64,000 bases of DNA from Thuidium tamariscinum (Eukaryota; Streptophyta; Bryopsida; Hypnales; Thuidiaceae), in contig OX344752.2 in the NCBI GenBank assembly GCA_947034885.2, positions 22,715,386 through 22,779,385 on the forward strand. Direction: 5' to 3'. The notes beneath the pieces are model-generated. The model worked only from the letters and a program-made list of their open reading frames with translations. It did not search any database and was not told the origin of the DNA. Numbering within the stretch: the first letter of the stretch is position 1; every line of letters begins with the position of its first letter. This document shows, piece after piece, positions 1-11,349 of the stretch. The position numbers and the translations under genes are program-made.

Positions 1-614
1 ACGTACTTGACGTTGCAATTTCGCCATTTCAGTTGAGGACTGCGTACAGTAGTTCGACAGCTAGCTGATTGACGAGTTGAGTGTGGTTGGGTTGTGGCAG
101 TTAGTGTCAATTTGAAGTTTGTAGTGTTGGTCCAGCTCAGTACGCGCGCAGAGTTCGCTTTTATAGTAGAGAATTGGTGAAGCCTCGTTTGGAAGCTGTC
201 AGGCCTGTTCGGATTCTGACAGGAGGATTGGAGGTGACTTAGAGTCATGACCGTGACTGATCAGTGAGTGAGGGATACGTAATTGGGGGGGTCGTTTTGT
301 GTTGTGGTTTGGGGTTTAAGTGAAGTTTTGGGTGATTGATTGGGGTCGAGCACGTGTGGTGTGTTTTTGTTGCGTCTGAATTCTGATGTTTTCGGGGATT
401 TAAAGCTCGGAGTGTTTTGCGTGGGGTACGTGAGAAGTTCTTGGGATTGAATTTCAATGACAATTGCTATTCATTCATGACTTGATTGGAGAGTTTTTTT
501 CAATTTGGTTACGGAAGGGAGTTGATCAATACAGTGGGCAGAGGTTTTGGGATTCTCGAATGCAGCCTGTTAGTAGAAGTGATTGAGTTGAAGAGTGCGT
601 CCTAGTGTGGGAAA
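1..614. promoter_or_regulatory. Upstream region and probable 5' leader of the GT92 gene
   Basis: No coding frame is convincing here. The + strand is G/T-rich, as plant leaders often are, and it runs into the ATG at 615, whose context (AAAATGGCG) is good. I see no clear TATA box, and a transcription start cannot be placed from sequence alone. Confidence 0.4.
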
Positions 615-2788
615 ATGGCGCACTCGACGAGTAATTTGGTGGCGACCGCGGACCTGGAATTCGGGGCTCGAGCGTCGGCGAAGCGCGCTTCCGGGGACAC
701 GAAAATACGGTCGTCGCTATGCTTGCGAAGATTGTGCTACAGCCTTTTGTTTCTGGCTCTCGCAGCAGTCGTGGTCTTCTCGGGCTACCAACCTGCTCGC
801 CATAGTAAGTCTAGTCCTGATCGAAAACCTTCTCTTCCATTGAAATTCTTTTCGTGACGTCTCTCGATTTTTATGGCAAGGGGATTCGCGACATTTCATT
901 GAGCAGAGGATTTTTGAGCTTGAGGTGAAAACTGAAACCACAGGGGGTTTGAGACTTTCACCGTGGATTACACAGGGATTACAGTTTTTGTTTGTACACA
1001 GCATGACAAGGTGAACTTTTTGAATCCACGGGGGATTTGTACGTGTTCCCTGGATTTTAAGTACCCTTCTTGTGATTCTTTTTCATTGGGTACTGATTAA
1101 CTGAACCTTGAATTGTGTACGCAGTTTGGCCATCAACCACAACGCTCGTCAACGTGCGGCAAAGTCGGATACCCTCATACTGGCAGCACGAGACGCAGCC
1201 GCAGAGCACGCCGGTTACCCACATCGAAGACGTCGTGACCTTCGACTCCGGGGAAGTTTTAGTCTTGATACAAATAGCCGCAACATCAGAGTTTCCATCC
1301 AAAGATAGGCTCGAATGCCGCTTAGGCGACCACTCGCGCTTCGCATACACGGCACCTCTTGCGCTTCACTTGCTGCACCAATCCCGCGCCGCGATTCTCT
1401 GTGCTCCACCTCCCCCAGAGCTTGCGTGGGACGCAACCTCCCTCCTGATCGAAGTCGACCAAGCCCATGAGATTGGTGCTGCAGTTGCGTCCCAACTGTC
1501 ACTAATTTCATGGAATTCCAGCAGCCTCGTTGTGTACGAGTCTTTCGCAACGGACGACGACGTGGTGGTGTTCGTGCACGGGACGAATAGTTCCAGAGGA
1601 GTGGACCTCTCTCCGGACGCCGAGCTCGCGCGACTGGGGACCTTCCAATGCGTATTCAACAACGAATGCGAAACGCTTGTCACGTCGCAAGCGCAAGAGG
1701 TTTTCCGTTGCGCTCATCCCCCGAGTAGCGTGAGGTCCGCTTTAGCCGGGAAGAAGATCACGGTGAAAATCCACGGGCGACTTCTTCCTTCGGTAGCATA
1801 TTACAACATACGCGACGATAAGACCGCTACAACAAGAATACAGCGCTTGCGCACATCAACGGAAGTCATGAGCGCTCACTCCAGTGGTGGTCCGCACGAG
1901 ATTTGCGCGTGCACGATGATTTCCAACGGGGCGAAGTTTTTGAGCGAGTGGGTATACTACCACACTCACCTCGGCGTGTCCAAATTTTTCCTCTACGACA
2001 ACAACAGCGAAGACGACTTGGATTCCACCATCGCCAGCTTGACCACTCGCAACTTTAACGTTACGAGGCAGCCATGGCCGTGGGTTAAGACGCAAGAAGC
2101 GGGATTCTCGCATTGCACCTTACTTGCCCGTCCGGAGTGCGAGTGGATGCTCTTCGTCGACGTCGACGAGTTCTTCTTCCCAAACCGCAAATTCCTCACT
2201 ACAAGTAACGAATCCCACCTCGCAAGGTTCATCACCGACGCATCCACACACCAGCCGATCCCCAACCCCAACCCCAACCCTAGCCCAGTTGGCCAGATCA
2301 TGACGTTCTGTCACAACTACGGTCCCTCCGGATTATCACTCTCCCCACCTCAGGGTGTTACTCAGGGCTACACATGCCGAATGCGAAACCCTGAGCGCCA
2401 CAAATCAATTGTAAACTTGAAAGCCGTGGCGGCCAACCTTGCGACCGTGATTCATCACTTCAGCTTGCGAGAAGGCTACCAGACGGTGAAAGTCACACCG
2501 GGAGTTGCGGTGATCAACCACTACAAGTTCCAAGTTTGGGAAGAGTTTAGAACGAAGTTCAGGAGACGCGCGGCTGCGTACGTTGCGGATTGGACGGAGG
2601 ATCGGAACCATGAGTCTAAGGATCGTGTGCCGGACCTCGGGACGAAAGCTGTGAAGCCGGTGGATTGGGAGAAGCGGTTCTGTGAAGTGTGGGATTATGG
2701 GTTAAGGAATTATACGAGGAGCGTGTTCGGGACGTATGAGGACGGGGCGTTGCGGAGGTTGCGGATGGCGTGGGAGGGTGCGTTGTGA
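615..2788 (+). CDS. Family GT92 (DUF23) glycosyltransferase, type II membrane protein
   Basis: Two exons, 615-804 and 1125-2788, joined across a 320-bp intron with GTAAGT donor and GCAG acceptor in matching phase, give 617 residues. Exon 1 supplies a basic N-terminus and a single hydrophobic segment at about residues 40-57 (CYSLLFLALAAVVVF), the signal anchor expected of a Golgi type II enzyme. The catalytic domain starts near residue 322 with ICACTMISNGAKF and EWVYYHTHLGV, followed by LYDNNSEDD. A DxD-type metal and sugar-nucleotide site, FVDVDEFFF, is at about 407-415. The C-terminal NHYKFQVW and FRRRAAAYVADW stretches also fit plant GT92. Plant GT92 includes beta-1,4-galactan synthases (GALS) and a larger uncharacterised group of similar length; the long N-terminal half here suggests the latter. 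The acceptor substrate cannot be read. A proline/asparagine run (PNPNPNPSP, near residue 450) is probably a variable loop. Confidence 0.88.
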
Positions 2789-4088
2789 AGTTCGAAGGTG
2801 GAATTGGATTTTAGTAGAACGGAGCTTATTGCAATGCAACAACTGCACCAAGAAGCTTTCATCAAGCTTCAAGGTTGTATTGAGGAGATGATCTAGTGAC
2901 CAGATTGGTGAACCACGCTATGAAGATCGAAGCTGTATTCACTAGAACAAAGCATGTTACAGCACCAAAAATCAAAATGGTTTCATCAAGTTGCAAGGCT
3001 TCATGGAGAGATCGCCAAGTGCACAGATTGATGAAATATTGAGGGAAGAGTGAACACATTCTTCCGTCTCTCCACCGCCTCTTCTCAGTTTGATATCAAT
3101 CTGGCTAATTTCCGGCAACAGAAAGTGGCAATTAGGTCGTGAGCTACCCCAAAAATAATTCTTCCTTTTCGATGATCTTTAGGCCATAGTTTTCTCTCCA
3201 CTCATTACCCTCTTCTGATTAGAATGTATGTCCGAGTGACGTGAGAGCCTTGAGACCAGGACATAGCCAAATTCTGGAAGAACAGTCAGCTTTTGTATAT
3301 CGTAGGAACGACTAGTGTCGCCCGTTGCAGAACAAGATCAAGAGGTTGTACATGTATTGTAGTTTGCAGCAATTCTTGTGCATTAGGACGAGTTCTAGTG
3401 CGAGTGTATTCCAATTTTAAACCTCGTCGTTGTCGACGAATGGACAGTATTTCTGGAGGCAGACGACGGAAGTTAAGCCGAAGTGGCGATTTCCAGCCCA
3501 AATGTACACTAGCGCAGCTTTGCAATTCAATGACACTGAGATTTCTGCTGTGGTCTCAAAAGAGACCCGAGTTCTAAGTTACTTCTTCTGTGATTGTTTT
3601 GTGATTTTGTGAATCTTTCGCTTCGGGGTTTGGGTTGACAGGACTCTGTTGTCGTCAGTAGTCAGTAGTGCTCAGGACCCAGTCTTCAGAGAGACTCTTT
3701 ACGGTGGCGGTTCTGATTGGCAAGCTTCAAGCTTTGTGCACCACAAGGCAAATATGCTGCTCCGGGATACCAAGTCGACTTTTCAAGGGATTTCTTGGTC
3801 AATTGCTTTCTCGCGCTCAACTCTCCACGCTTCCATAAAGTCAGCTGAGCCGGTTTTTGGGGGGTGCTGCACCGACACGTTCAGCCAGTCATTTTGAGGT
3901 CAGAGCGAGCTTGCGGCACTTGCTTACTGAAAATTTAAGGTAAGAGGTCCTATAATGGACCATCTAAGGGCTGAAACAGAATTTCAGGGAGGTAAAACCT
4001 CTAGAAATATTTTTCAGTAAATTTTCCTTGAAAAACAAGTAGAATTGACATCTAACCCAAGTCGTTTCATATTTTTCTGAGCTTTTTG
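2789..4088. other. Moderately GC-rich spacer after the GT92 gene, probable 3' UTR then intergenic
   Basis: Base composition stays gene-like to about 3.95 kb, then becomes AT-rich. Short ORFs at 3293-3577 and 3649-3897 have no recognisable motif. The first few hundred bases probably include the 3' UTR. A near-repeated stretch (ATCAAGCTTCAAGGTTGTATTG near 2863; ATCAAGTTGCAAGGCTTCAT near 2986) suggests a small old duplication. Confidence 0.35.
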
Positions 4089-4192
4089 TAAAATAGTGCC
4101 CTAGCTATAATGTACACTGTCAGTACATTGCTGAAGGCTATGAAAAAGCAACATGTACAACTCCTGTACATTTAAGATAGGGCACCATTTTA
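4089..4192. repeat. 104-bp palindromic element (hairpin MITE or small-RNA-like foldback)
   Basis: The left arm begins TAAAATAGTGCCCTAGCTAT and the inverted right arm reads TAAAATGGTGCCCTATCTTA; both end in ATGTACA. The arms are about 28 bases with few mismatches, separated by about 48 bases. No target duplication is obvious. A tiny MITE or a transcribed foldback both fit. Confidence 0.5.
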
Positions 4193-5580
4193 GAACCCGC
4201 TTCATTTAAGAGCCTTCTACCTTAGAGCGTCTCCACCAAGGCAGTAGAGCCTTCTACCTCCACCAAGGCAGTAGAACTTCATCGCCTCCGGACATAACAT
4301 TCAGTAGCATTGGGTGCCTCTGCCTTTTGGAGGGTGTCAAATATTCAACCACCCACCAGTGTTTCATCTGTAACTACTTGAGTAAGTGGACATGTGGAGG
4401 ATGGATAGGCTATTGGGTGTGGAATATGCTACACTCTTCACTATAAAGAAAAGACAAAGCTACAATATGCTATTGAATGTTATGGAAGGTAGGTCGGACT
4501 GAGACAAAATACCAATTTGTTCTTAATAACTCCAATTAGCTTGTATGAAGTTAGTTTAGTAATCCCTAAACATTTTGACATCTATATTTTGAATGATGAA
4601 ATGAGTGTTGTAAGCCAATGTTTTGTTTGAGTACCTTCTCATTCATCCAAAAAAAAAATTGAATCCTTTTAAGAGATGATATGTTGATATAATAAAAATA
4701 ATTTGCAATGATACAGAAATGACTTTTGGCATTAACCTTTAAGCACTCTAACATATTTATTTTGGACACTAAGGACGCACTTGTAGGCATTGTTTAGTCC
4801 AACCAACTTTTCACTCATTCAATGTAATATATGAAACAACCTTCTTCAATGAACAAAAATTCATGGAATTTAGGTATATGATATTTTTGTCCAAAAATAT
4901 AAACCACAATGTGCAAAAATTCAAAAAAGGATAGGGGTACTAAGATATTAAAGGATTAAAGATCTCAAGACAAATAAGTTCAATATCATAAATGTGAAGG
5001 TAGCTAGGTCACTTGACTATATATTTTGTGGATTGATTATTATTGGACCTATGTAACTTATGATATTAATCTATAAGAAAATCATCAAAATGTTATACAA
5101 GAAACCACTTCAAAACTACTTCTATTATAAAGAGCCAAAAATTGAACATTTGCATTTTTACCAATCCAACTATAGTTGGTATTGATTGGATTTTGGTCTT
5201 AATATTTTTTCCTAGAAAATGTCTTCCATTGTAGTTTGGTTTATGTGCAACCATTGCATTAGGCATCTGTTTGTCTACTATGAATTTCTTTAAAATTTAT
5301 AATAAAATTAATGTGGGAGTTTATTATTGCATTTTCACAGTGTCATTCATCTTCTAAAGAACTGAATTCTGTTTATTTATGATCAACTTTTATATTGTAG
5401 TATTCATTGGCAAGGTTGATTTTTATGATTATAATTCCAAACACGTGTAATATAATAATGTTCATTCAGATTGAGGATGCACTTTAGGTTGATTCAACCT
5501 AAACAAGAGAATATTTATTTTGTCAAAAACTCTAAAGAGTTATTACTATTGCTTTTCATATTAGTTGAGTAGAGTTTCTT
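4193..5580. other. AT-rich spacer
   Basis: No gene is seen. A short direct duplication of TCCACCAAGGCAGTAGA lies at about 4230-4270, next to TTAGAGCGTCTCCACCAAGG, which resembles a MITE end but has no partner that I found. The rest is unique AT-rich DNA. Confidence 0.4.
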
Positions 5581-5733
5581 TGTTGTATTGCATAGTTCTA
5601 GTTAAATTTATTGTGTGTGTCTTCTTTGTATTTTTTATCTGTACGATTTAGTTTTTTTTTATTGTATTGCATAGTTTTGGTTAACATTATTGTACGTGTC
5701 TTCTTTGTATTTTTAATTTGTATGATTTAGATT
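5581..5733. repeat. Two direct copies of a ~79-bp unit
   Basis: Each copy contains TTGTATTGCATAGTT, then TGTCTTCTTTGTATTTTT and GATTTAG, starting near 5585 and 5663. The copies differ by scattered substitutions, so the duplication is old. No coding content. Confidence 0.5.
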
Positions 5734-5871
5734 GACTCAACTTAAACTTAAGGACCTGGATTATGGATTAGTAAAAATGTTTATAACCAAGAAGTAGATT
5801 GTGTTCCTTTTGACATTTTCTAGTTTTAGATTTGATCTATACATCTTAGATTTAATTGGCCTACATTAAGT

Positions 5872-6099
5872 ATTAATATTATATGAAGGAATGAAAAGCA
5901 TTTTCTTTACAGAAATTCAACCCAATTGAAATTGTATTTTCCAAAAATTGAAAAATTGAAAATTGAATTTCATCCATTGCATCCGACAAAAAACTACAAA
6001 TAATTATACATAAATCAATCTACACAATCTCATAAAGGAAAGAAGTAAGCTATGGTAATTTTGAATAATTTTTTTTCATTCCTTTCATATAATATTAAT
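5872..6099. mobile_element. MITE of about 228 bp with near-perfect terminal inverted repeats
   Basis: The left end reads ATTAATATTATATGAAGGAA and the inverted right end reads ATTAATATTATATGAAAGGA; the match extends about 26 bases with a single inserted base. The interior is AT-rich and non-coding. The terminal TTAATATTA is itself palindromic, so the target duplication and superfamily cannot be fixed. Confidence 0.55.
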
Positions 6100-7514
6100 G
6101 TCTTTGTATATACATTTTTGTACATTTTATTTTATTAACGAATTCCATGTCTATGTTGAATCCTATACCTTGAAGATTTTTTTTTTTAAAGTCTTGTTCT
6201 ATTTTGTTTGTAAATGTGTTATATCTAGGATTGTATGTTCTTAATAGTGTTCATCAATTTAATAGAAATTTATTAATGAGAATGATTTAAAAGCTTTGTT
6301 TAAGAATGTTTTGGCAAACATAAATCCAAATTTGAATTTGTTTAGATGTATTTGGTTCTTACAAATTAAAATAATAATTATAGATCTTCTCAATTGCTAT
6401 AAAATGAAAAAGGTTAAATTGAAATGAATATTAGATCTTTGTATACCTTTCTTTTATGACTTTTGAATTTACAATACGATTTGTATGTTTCTAAATTTTT
6501 GAGGTACTATTTTTATTTATATTTAAGTAATGATGATAGGTGTTCTTTATTCCATAAATATAGGTTCCAAACTATAGATTTTGATTTTTAGAAAAAAATG
6601 CAATTTTACTCAAAATGATAGTGCAAATAACAACATTCTATTTGAAGACTTTTTAAGCCTTGTCTCATTATTGTTACTATCAAATATAAATTTTTAGAAT
6701 ATAATCACCATTCTTTGATACATTTACTGAAGATACTAGAGAATTACAACAAAATTTGTGTGTGAATTATAAAGTATCATCAATCTAGCTCAATATCAGA
6801 ATAGCGCCTATGGCTTAATAAGATGGAGGTCAATAAGAATCAAACCCGAACCTCCAATCAGACAACTATCAATCTTTTGCATCACTTCTTGTAATATACC
6901 CTAACTCAATAGGGTGACTCATTAATGAAGAGATTCACATATTAATAAATGCAAAGCAACATTCAGTGGCTACAAGTTCATATGAAATATTATACTTTTG
7001 AAAGGAGGCACCAAATTATGACTAGGATTATTCTATTTCTTCTACTTTGAACTATCATTTTAATAGAATTTACAATTTTTAACTAATGAAATGAAATCCA
7101 TTCAATCTAAATTTAATACAACTGTACATGATTTTTTAGGCCTACAAATACATAATATTATTTTGGGAGGTCCTTGATTATTTTCCAAATGAATGAATAT
7201 GATGTTTTTTTTTGAAAACTAGAAAAGCATGACATGCTTAACATCATAAATGAGTTCCCTCTGGTCATGGGATCCCCTAACAAAAGCAACAATCTTAGCC
7301 AAAGGTACAAATTGCATTAGCTAGGAGAGGTACCTCTAGAAGAAGGGAAGCAAAAGGGGCTTAGCCTAAGTCCAAGTGCAAAAGTAAAAACCAATTGTTT
7401 TGCTAGTTAGAGAAAGTAGAAAAAAACGCTAGAAGACAACCTTACCAAATTTGGCAACAAAATTTAACATAAAACAAAGATAGAAATTTCTAATCAAGAG
7501 TGAAGCATCATTGT
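6100..7514. other. AT-rich spacer
   Basis: No gene, RNA gene or clear repeat pair was seen. Confidence 0.4.
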
Positions 7515-8445
7515 TTAACCCCTAAAGGCCCACGGCCGTTTTTCAACCCAAAACCACTCAAAACTGCCATTTCTGCTCCATTCATCCATGAAGAACAAAA
7601 AAACTAAAATTTTAGAATCTAACCATAGGATCTTGTACTTTACTTAACTAAGATCATGTGGTGAAAATTTCATGAAGTTTGACCGTATAGATAGGAAGAT
7701 ATGAGCATTCAAAGTTGGAAAACAAAGTTTTTTTAAACTCTAGTTTGCAACTTCAAATGACTTTGTCCTCCATTTATGTAATTTTTTTGCACTACGGACC
7801 TTGAATTTAAATTTTTTTCTATTGAGAAATTGAGCTAAGAGATTAGGAAAAAAAATTCACAAAATAAAGACTTTTTTTTCATTCTTTAAAAAATTGTCAA
7901 GTAGATGTAGGTCCAAGATTGAAAGAAAAACTAAATTGCAAATATCTCATAGATGGAATCAAAACACAATAATCCCAATGGTGAGATTGTTCTAACAAAA
8001 AAAATCAACCTTGTCCAACAATTTTTTTTGAAAAATTGTGAAAATTGCATTCACAAATGAATCCTATAAGCTATTTTTTCAAGAAGATGCTTAGATTGCC
8101 CGAAAAACAAGATTGTTCATAACTTTCACATTACTAATCCAAATGGAATGAATCAAAGCTTCACTTGTAGACAAAAATAAAATCTATAAGAAAAAAAAAT
8201 TAATTTTTTAATTTTGAAGTTTTTGTAGATTTTTTTTTCTGCCCGGCGACATGAAAATTATGTTTAAGATGGCATAACTTTTGCTCCCGGTCACCAATTG
8301 AAAAAAAAATAATATTCCCACAGAGCTAATCGGTTTTTCTATCTTATGTAAAAATTTCAAGAAAATTCATTAAAAATTGAAGTCACAAATACCTGCCCGA
8401 ATTCTTAAAGTCCCCCGAGGGGACTCTTGGGCCTTTAGGGGTTAA
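7515..8445. mobile_element. Non-autonomous piggyBac-like element (TTAA target, 923 bp)
   Basis: TTAA at 7515-7518 and 8442-8445 flank terminal inverted repeats whose first 14 bases are identical, CCCCTAAAGGCCCA. A TTAA duplication with TIRs beginning CCC is the signature of the piggyBac superfamily. The interior has no transposase frame. It shares internal blocks (TGCCATTTCTGCT, GGATCTTGTACTT, GAGCATTCAAAGTTGG) with the elements at 51.9 and 30.3-32.0 kb, so these are copies of one family. Confidence 0.72.
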
Positions 8446-11349
8446 GGAGTTTAGGCCCAAATTCTAAATACTTTTTGGAAGAATTTTGCAACAAAAGAAC
8501 AAATAGAGTGTTAGCTTTATTGTATTAGACATGTGCAAGAGTTCCAATACACGTAGGAAATTAAGAGTCTTGGATCCAGCTCAAGAATTCCTTTAAGAAC
8601 AATACTTTAGGACCATATATTCCTATGTTAAGGCTTTAGGAGGATTTTTTGCAAAGCTAATCTAAGTTTAAAATCCCATACAAAAAACTCATTGGAATAT
8701 TTGTTGATAAATAAACACTTCAAAAATAGCACAATAAACATGCAAATTATTAGCAACGAAACTTGTATGGGTTTTTCACCAAAGGATGGGAAATCCCACA
8801 CAAAAGGCATTTGTGTGATGGTTAGTATACAAAATAGACTTAAAACACATCCAAAGACTTCAATGTTAGTGTAAAATCATTTCAAAATGCAAGGGTAAGC
8901 AAGCATGTAAAAGGATCCCCCATGTCCTCTGAAATAGGCTCAAAAAATACAAGATAATTATCAAAAGTCAAAGAGTAAGGCTCCAAAAGCAATTCAAAAC
9001 AAGTTTTTGGTAAAATCACCAAATTCCAACAATGTGGTTGTGTTTTAGCCAAAACTTTATAGAATAAAAAAAACTGTGAATTAAGGAGAGGGGAAGGCCT
9101 TTTATACATTTCCAAGGTTTCCTCTGTCTCAAGTTACCTACTAAGCTACCTATAGAAAAACTAAAAACTAATCTTCAAAATTCTCCACTACTACTATGAC
9201 CATTTTAACTTTTGGAAGAATGGTCCAATTGCCATATGGACAACCGTGTTGTCTTTAAAAAACTCAAATTAGTCTAAAAGAACTTGTCCCCCTTACTCTT
9301 GGGGCTAAATTGTGTTCCTCAGCTAACAATTAAGAACTAGTGAAAAGGTAGAAATTTAACTTTTAGAGATATTTTTTCTTAAAAGTTTTAACAATCTAGG
9401 ATTGTCAAGGAGGTCAAAGAATGTAAGAAAAGAGTCTAAGTTGACTCAAATTAGACGCCATATGCTTCTCATATACCAGTCAACTTACAAGGAATTTAGT
9501 AAAGTCATTAAAAGTTGTTATTATTGTTGATTCTAGTACTTGTTGATGCCAAAATGTTATAAAATTTTGCGAGGTGCTTATTTAAGCTAAAATATACTAT
9601 ACTCATTTTTAGTGTGATTATACCATCATTGGAAAATTTTCTAGAAATTTTCAAATGCTTGTAAAAGTGGTTGACCTTCTATAGAGTCATTTTTACAATT
9701 CAGAAAATTATGAATTTTTTTGGAAAACCTCTAGAAAGCCTTCAAAGTCCAAGTACAAAGTTTCACTCAAAACTTGCACTTTATAAATAAAGTATAAAAT
9801 TAACACTTATTGAATTAATTCCTCTAAGAAGGAATCTTTTTCATATTGGAGAATCTCTATAATCTATCTTTGTGGTTGTACTTTATGGTATTTTTTAATG
9901 CTAAAAACACCTATCCGTATTCCTTATTTGAAATTATCTTTGTCTATGGAATTTTACTTACAAGTGTGCACAAATGCTCTAAGTTTCCAATTTCCTCAAT
10001 TGGAAAAATGTCTAGAGAAATTTTCCACAGATATTCCTAGGAGTTTATTAGATTATGCTATTACAATCAAAATGGAAATATATTCAAGCCTATCCATGAG
10101 AAAAATTCTAATAAGGGCGAGAATTAGTGTTTTCTTATTATTCTAGCATTAGGATTCTATTTGCTTTAAACTCCTTCTAGACTCTTAAACCACATTCTAA
10201 GTGCTATTGAAACCTTAAAAACTAGTATTAAAAAATTCTTAAAGCACTCCTGTACAATTCTAAATAATTCCTTCTGGTTATAGGGAATTCCTTCAAACAC
10301 TCTACAAATACTCTTTTTTTCTTTTCTTTTTAGACTCAATCTTAGAGATACTTCTAAACTTTTTGAGTCTATCGCTATCTCATGCTTTTTGGTTCCATAT
10401 TCATATGAAAAAACATACCAATATGTTTAAGCTGAATATGTGTTATCCTCTGTGAGTAAGAAGTGTGAAAGCATGTACCTAGCTTTGTGGAAGACCAGGC
10501 GGGTGCTTTGAGTTATGCACAACAATTAGTTGAATCGGTGGAGGACCAAGCTCGTTAAAATTTTATTGATTCTTTCGAAGCGTGTTCGCAACTGCTCCAC
10601 GACGGTTTTGGGCTCCGAGAATAGCGGCCAACAGGTGTTGATTGAGTTTTGTTTTACGTTGCAAGCAAGTTCATACTACTTTATCATAAGTGTTGTAAAT
10701 GCTATTCTTCTTTTTTAAGTAGGATTGGAGAATTTTCTCAGGTGATTAAACGATGACAAGTTGTGGTAATCTGCAGACACCTTGTATACGTCAATTGTCA
10801 CACTAATGGTTTGTTGGTGGGCACGGATACATGTGAGGATTACCACCTCCTGAGGATTTTTTATCAAAAATTTCCAAAAATGATGTTTTGTACATGATGG
10901 ACGAACTTGGCAGAGATACCCTGTTCATCCCTTTGCTCCATTACTTTTGCATTTTTGTTGGTGTGATTGCTTTGCTACAGAAGTTTAGATAGTATCAAAA
11001 CTAGTGAGCAAAACTGATGATTCAAAATGCTCAAAGTATATACTTTAGGAATATGAGAGTAGGTGTAATTCAACTAGCAATATACCAGCAAGATAACTAG
11101 TATTAGTAGATGGTTAGTTATTGTTCAATCAAGGTCTCTCAATACATTCTCAAAATTTTCCATACACAACTGGGTTTTTCATCTCATGTATACCTAGATC
11201 GATTCTAAGCCCCATGTAGGAAAAAAATTACTTATGATTTTGTCAAGAGTTTGAGTTACAAGGATAAATTACTTTCAGAGGAACATATCAATAGCTTACA
11301 AGATTGATTGATACATATTTTGCTAGAATGGGTTTTTGACTCATGATAA
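8446..11349. other. AT-rich spacer with a small higher-GC island
   Basis: No recognisable gene. Small ORFs near 8.7, 9.0 and 9.9 kb have biased, low-complexity composition. An island at about 10.49-10.67 kb has gene-like GC content but only a 62-codon frame, probably a remnant. GTGGTAATC near 10763 and GATTACCAC near 10840 could form a weak foldback. Confidence 0.35.
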
